This document shows positions 8,581 to 11,449 of a stretch of DNA of 11,449 bases, in pieces (the stretch's first letter is position 1; each line of letters opens with the position of its first letter). The stretch is from Irineochytrium annulatum (lineage: Eukaryota > Chytridiomycota > Chytridiomycetes > Chytridiales > Chytridiaceae): NCBI GenBank assembly GCA_027600665.1, contig JADGJL010000973.1:1-11449 (forward strand), in the 5' to 3' direction. The notes under the pieces were generated by a model. The model was not told the origin of the DNA. It saw only the letters and a list, made by a program, of their open reading frames with translations, and searched no databases. The position numbers were made by a program, and so were the translations under genes.

Positions 8581-9012
8581 GAGATCCTAGTCAATAAGGC
8601 TAGAAGTACAGGTTGAACAATAAGTGACTTTGACAGCTGGAGCTGGAATATCTCAGAATGGCAACGTTGGAATGCACACAACGCTGCCAGATTGCTGGGT
8701 TAGTTTGCGTTCAAGATTGCCATCCTCTTCCTTTAATCTCAACAGTTCAGCTGCAAGCTGCACACAATCATGTGTTGATCAAAACAACAAATCCGCAAGA
8801 GATTGCAACTATATATACAACTATGACAAGCACTTTACACGCATGAAGCACAGCAGAAGTGGAAAAGGTGAAATACGAGGCGACATCTAAGACAAGCACA
8901 ACCAATAATGATAGCTTATTGAACTCCCCGCACCGACAGAACAATAAGAAAGGAAGCAAACCACCACCAGACCTGGGTGGAACCAAATACATCACAGCGA
9001 ACTTGAGATCAA
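8581..9012. other. Gene-poor stretch downstream of the multi-SIM gene
   Basis: This covers the 3' side of the minus-strand gene ending at 9013 and the edge of the repeat cluster. On the minus strand an AATAAG-like hexamer lies near 8917, about 95 nt past the stop codon, and could serve poly(A) addition. A hydrophobic minus-strand frame (8992-8768 from its first ATG) and two short plus-strand frames are present, but none looks like a gene. Confidence 0.4.
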
Positions 9013-11374
9013 TCACTCAATATCACTGAGGAAGATATGAATCTCGTCATCTCCTCCAACCTCCTCGCCATCTTTCGCTGCCGCAAACAACGCCTCATCA
9101 TGTTCGCACCTCTCTATAACAGCCTTCTGAAGCTGTCTCCGGATCCGCGACCTCCTTGATAAAGGCCGGTGGTGCACATTGACCCTGTCCTTAATATTTC
9201 CCCAGTTATTCAGGACGTCGCCACGGACACACCGAATATCACCGCCGAATCTCCTCGTGGTCACTCCCACAAACGCAGGTAGGAATGCTGTCGCCCTTTG
9301 CTTGGTTGCGACATCATGACGCCAATGAACTTGAGTCAACCGGGTCATCTCCACCTCCCAATCACCATAACTGCAAAGCTGAGTTGGTGGGAGCCCGCGA
9401 CCTTGCTCCACTACCTCCATCTCATCACACACCAACATTGACTCACACGTCTTGGTAGGAGAGAAAGGTAAGGCACCAAGACCCTCCACATCATCCCTGA
9501 GCACGCCGCCAACCTTTCCTGCTTGAGCCCGATCAATGTTGACTTGAATTCCTTGGGAAATATTGTCGCTGTTGCTGTCGCAGACAATCCCACATGTTCC
9601 ACGCGTCCGCGCGGCCTTGGCGCTAATCTTAAGAGGCATATCTTTGTCGCTATCAATGACGATGGTTGGTTTCTGACGAACTCGAGCTTTGAGGGGCACG
9701 TCATCGTCGCTGTCGCTATCTTGGACTAGGATGGGTTGCTGGTGGATGCCCGTGACGGGGTGCGTAAGGGATTTGACGTCGTCGCCGTCGTCGCCGTCAT
9801 CCAAGGTAGAAGGAGCGGTTACTAGCCGTAAACCCGTCATTGCCCTCCCGCCACTGTAATTTCTCCGTCCTCCCTGCGTCATAACGAAGGCCGAAGAACG
9901 ATTCCGCTCCTCAACGGGCGCCTGAAGACGAGCTGCGCGCTCCGTAATAATCACCCTTGCGCGCACTTGCGCGACACCGGCCACCAAGGGCCGACCCTTC
10001 GCGTTCGCGAGTTGCTTAGGTCCGGTCGCGCGCTCCCTGTTCGCTACGCCGCCATCCCTCGACCGCACCGACGCGATCCTGGCCTTTGTGAAGTGCCTCT
10101 GCTGATTTTTGAGCTGCCAAGGACGTGTGCCAGCCGAGCGTACAGGCGGCGGACCGACGCAAGCACGGTCCGGCTTCTCGACGACGCGCACGACCGCTCT
10201 TGATGTCGCTGTGGTGGGCTTATCGAAGCTTGAAGTTTTTCCGACGTCCGGATGCTCATCGAGCAGGCTGCTCAAGTGCGTCCGGGGCATCTGCGGCGGA
10301 GACCGGCGGAAAGGGACGTCGGCGTGAAACTCCCACTGCTTCGTAGGCGGCAGAGGCGGCGGAGGGGGCGGCAACGAGGATTGATCCTTGTCGCTATTGA
10401 AGAAGCATGCCTGTGTTGCGGGCCGCATCAGTAGCGGAGGAGAAGCTTGCGGAAACAACATGGCCGGGTTATCCGCTTGGGCCGAATCGATGTGGGAGAA
10501 TGTCTTACGCAGACTCGGGTTTGATGGGGAAGCGAAATGGGTTGAGGAGAAACAGTGCTTGTTCTGCAACTTCTGCAGGCGCAGCTGGGAGGCCGACGTC
10601 ACTGACATTGTGACGGCTTTCGACTCAGGTGGCGCGGGTGGGGCGGGGAGGGCAGTTGATGCGGGTTGGGGATGTTTTCGTGGATCTCTGGGGTTTCCGG
10701 GTCGAGCGCCAACGTTCTGCTGCGGCACGGTCGCGACGGCGGGAAGAGGGGGGGAAGGTGGCGGTGGAAGATCAAAAGCGACGGGTTCGCTAATTGCAAC
10801 CGCGACGTTAATGTGTTCGGCAAAACGAGGCTGACGATCCCGCAGGTTGACGAGTCCACTGCCCACGTCTTGCTGCGGTGCGGTCACGACGTCGGGTGAT
10901 AGGGGCGGTGGCGGCGGTGGGGGCATGTCTAGACTGCGGGCAGCAGCGCGGTTCATGTCCCCACATGTCCAGCCCTGAAGGGGTTTCAGGGTCCCGCTCG
11001 ACGGACGAGGTGACTCCTGGCCCTTCAACGGTCTCGGTCCTTGATAGCCGTCATCGGCGTTGGTGCTGTGGCGGAACGTCGGCCCCGCCCCGTCCCAGTC
11101 CCACGGCTGGTGTGGCGGCCGGGATGGATTCGGCGAAATGCGGTTGCGATCGAGATGGGAAGGTAGGTTCCGCATCATCTTGTAAAGGGGATCGTCACAG
11201 CCATCGCGAGCGTCGGGGTGATGCCTGCTGAAGGAGAGGCAATTAATGACGGATGTTTTCAACGGTTATCGGCGACGATACATCGAAGACGGGACTAGAG
11301 GCTCACCTGGAGTAGGACGGCGGGATCCGACTGCTGCCGCTGCCGTCGTCGGAAGCCGGCCGTGTGGAGGTCAT
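9013..11374 (-). CDS. Large disordered proline-rich protein with an array of SUMO-interaction-like motifs, two exons
   Basis: Model on the minus strand: exon 1 11374-11307 (ATG, 22 codons plus 2 bases), an 82-nt GT..AG intron 11306-11225, and exon 2 11224-9013, giving 759 residues. The reading open to 11262 without the intron starts at TTG, so the spliced ATG is preferred. The first ATG inside exon 2 (11178) is a fallback. No enzymatic domain is visible. Poly-proline tracts lie at about residues 124-130, 176-181 and 308-316, and the first two sit in a 52-residue tandem duplication. A basic, Arg-rich middle (about 400-465) precedes three hydrophobic-plus-acidic motifs: PILVQDSDSDDD (520-531), PTIVIDSDKD (542-551) and GIVCDSNSDN (568-577). 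These match the type of SUMO-interacting motif in which a short V/I core precedes Asp/Ser. The C-terminal part is better ordered, with a basic helix-like segment (LSRRSRIRRQLQKAVIERCEHDEAL, shown here only as positions 711-735) and an acidic end, EIHIFLSDIE. A nuclear scaffold role is inference. Confidence 0.72.
10675..10929 (-). repeat. Internal tandem duplication (two copies, 156-bp period) within the proline-rich gene
   Basis: Copy 1 (10929-10831) and copy 2 (10773-10675) encode parallel segments: DMPPPPPPPLSPDVVTAPQQ then DVGSGLVNLRDRQ, and DLPPPPSPPLPAVATVPQQ then NVGARPGNPRDPR. The period is 52 residues. The resemblance also shows in the DNA, for example the stretches containing TTGCTGCGGTGCGGTCACGA and TCTGCTGCGGCACGGTCGCG. 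This indicates a fairly recent in-frame duplication. A weaker third proline block follows at residues about 214-222. Confidence 0.7.
11225..11230 (-). promoter_or_regulatory. Tandem NAGNAG splice acceptor
   Basis: The intron of the proline-rich gene ends CTTCAGCAG on the minus strand, so splicing can use either AG. Because exon 1 ends in phase 2, both choices stay in frame and differ by one serine at the junction. Confidence 0.5.
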
Positions 11375-11449
11375 AATCAGAGCAGGATGTGTTGAAAATT
11401 GCCGACAATCGAGTCCGATATCGATATCCAATGCCAAATTCCTCTCTTA
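11375..11449. other. Upstream region of the proline-rich gene, to the window edge
   Basis: 75 bp of 5' flank on the minus strand, containing the palindromic run GATATCGATATC (about 11417-11428). It should hold 5' untranslated sequence, but no core promoter element can be assigned. Confidence 0.3.

Noticed and set aside
8768..9016. 82-codon hydrophobic minus-strand frame just after the proline-rich gene
   Set aside because: It starts at GTG, and the hydrophobicity follows from T-rich 3' untranslated sequence. There is no signal of a separate gene.
10388..10834. 148-codon plus-strand frame, Gly/Trp-rich
   Set aside because: It is antisense to the poly-proline coding region, where CCN codons read as glycine and tryptophan on the other strand.

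Overview
The window looks like nuclear DNA of a eukaryote with compact, intron-rich genes. Introns are 36-97 nt, mostly 40-60 nt, with GT..AG ends and CTAAC/CTRAY-like branch sites. Intron size, gene spacing and a class C (metabotropic GABA-B/glutamate-type) receptor together suggest a fungus, most likely an early-diverging zoosporic lineage such as a chytrid or blastocladiomycete. That placement is inference; nothing here fixes the species. No rRNA, tRNA, CRISPR array or bacterial-type operon was seen.

Layout, left to right. (1) 1-451, minus strand: 5' part of a Pro/Ala/Gly-rich protein of unknown function that runs off the left edge. (2) 894-2902, minus strand: a four-exon gene for a 613-residue prolidase-like M24 metallopeptidase with all five metal ligands and an N-terminal membrane anchor. 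(3) 2903-3123: a 221-bp divergent intergenic region. (4) 3124-6027, plus strand: a gene of about 15 small exons for a 7TM class C receptor with a periplasmic-binding-protein-like (ANF/LIVBP) ectodomain. Its TM4-TM7 exons lie beyond an apparent stop and are recovered only by splicing. (5) 6234-6467, plus strand: a possible 77-residue protein of unknown function.

(6) 6468-9012: about 2.5 kb of AT-richer DNA with no convincing gene. It holds two hairpins, a short tandem repeat, a weak decayed coding trace and a dense cluster of GCGGAA motifs in opposing orientations (about 8160-8580) that looks like a decayed repeat. (7) 9013-11374, minus strand: a two-exon gene for a 759-residue, largely disordered protein with poly-proline tracts, an internal tandem duplication, and three SUMO-interaction-like motifs each followed by acidic residues. 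Its single intron ends in a tandem NAGNAG acceptor.

The genes do not form an evident pathway. The closest functional pairing is the membrane-anchored prolidase and the amino-acid/GABA-type receptor, which are transcribed away from each other and may share regulatory DNA. A link (proline or dipeptide release and sensing) is speculation. Gene models were built by eye from reading frames, splice signals and family motifs; no alignment or transcript data were available.
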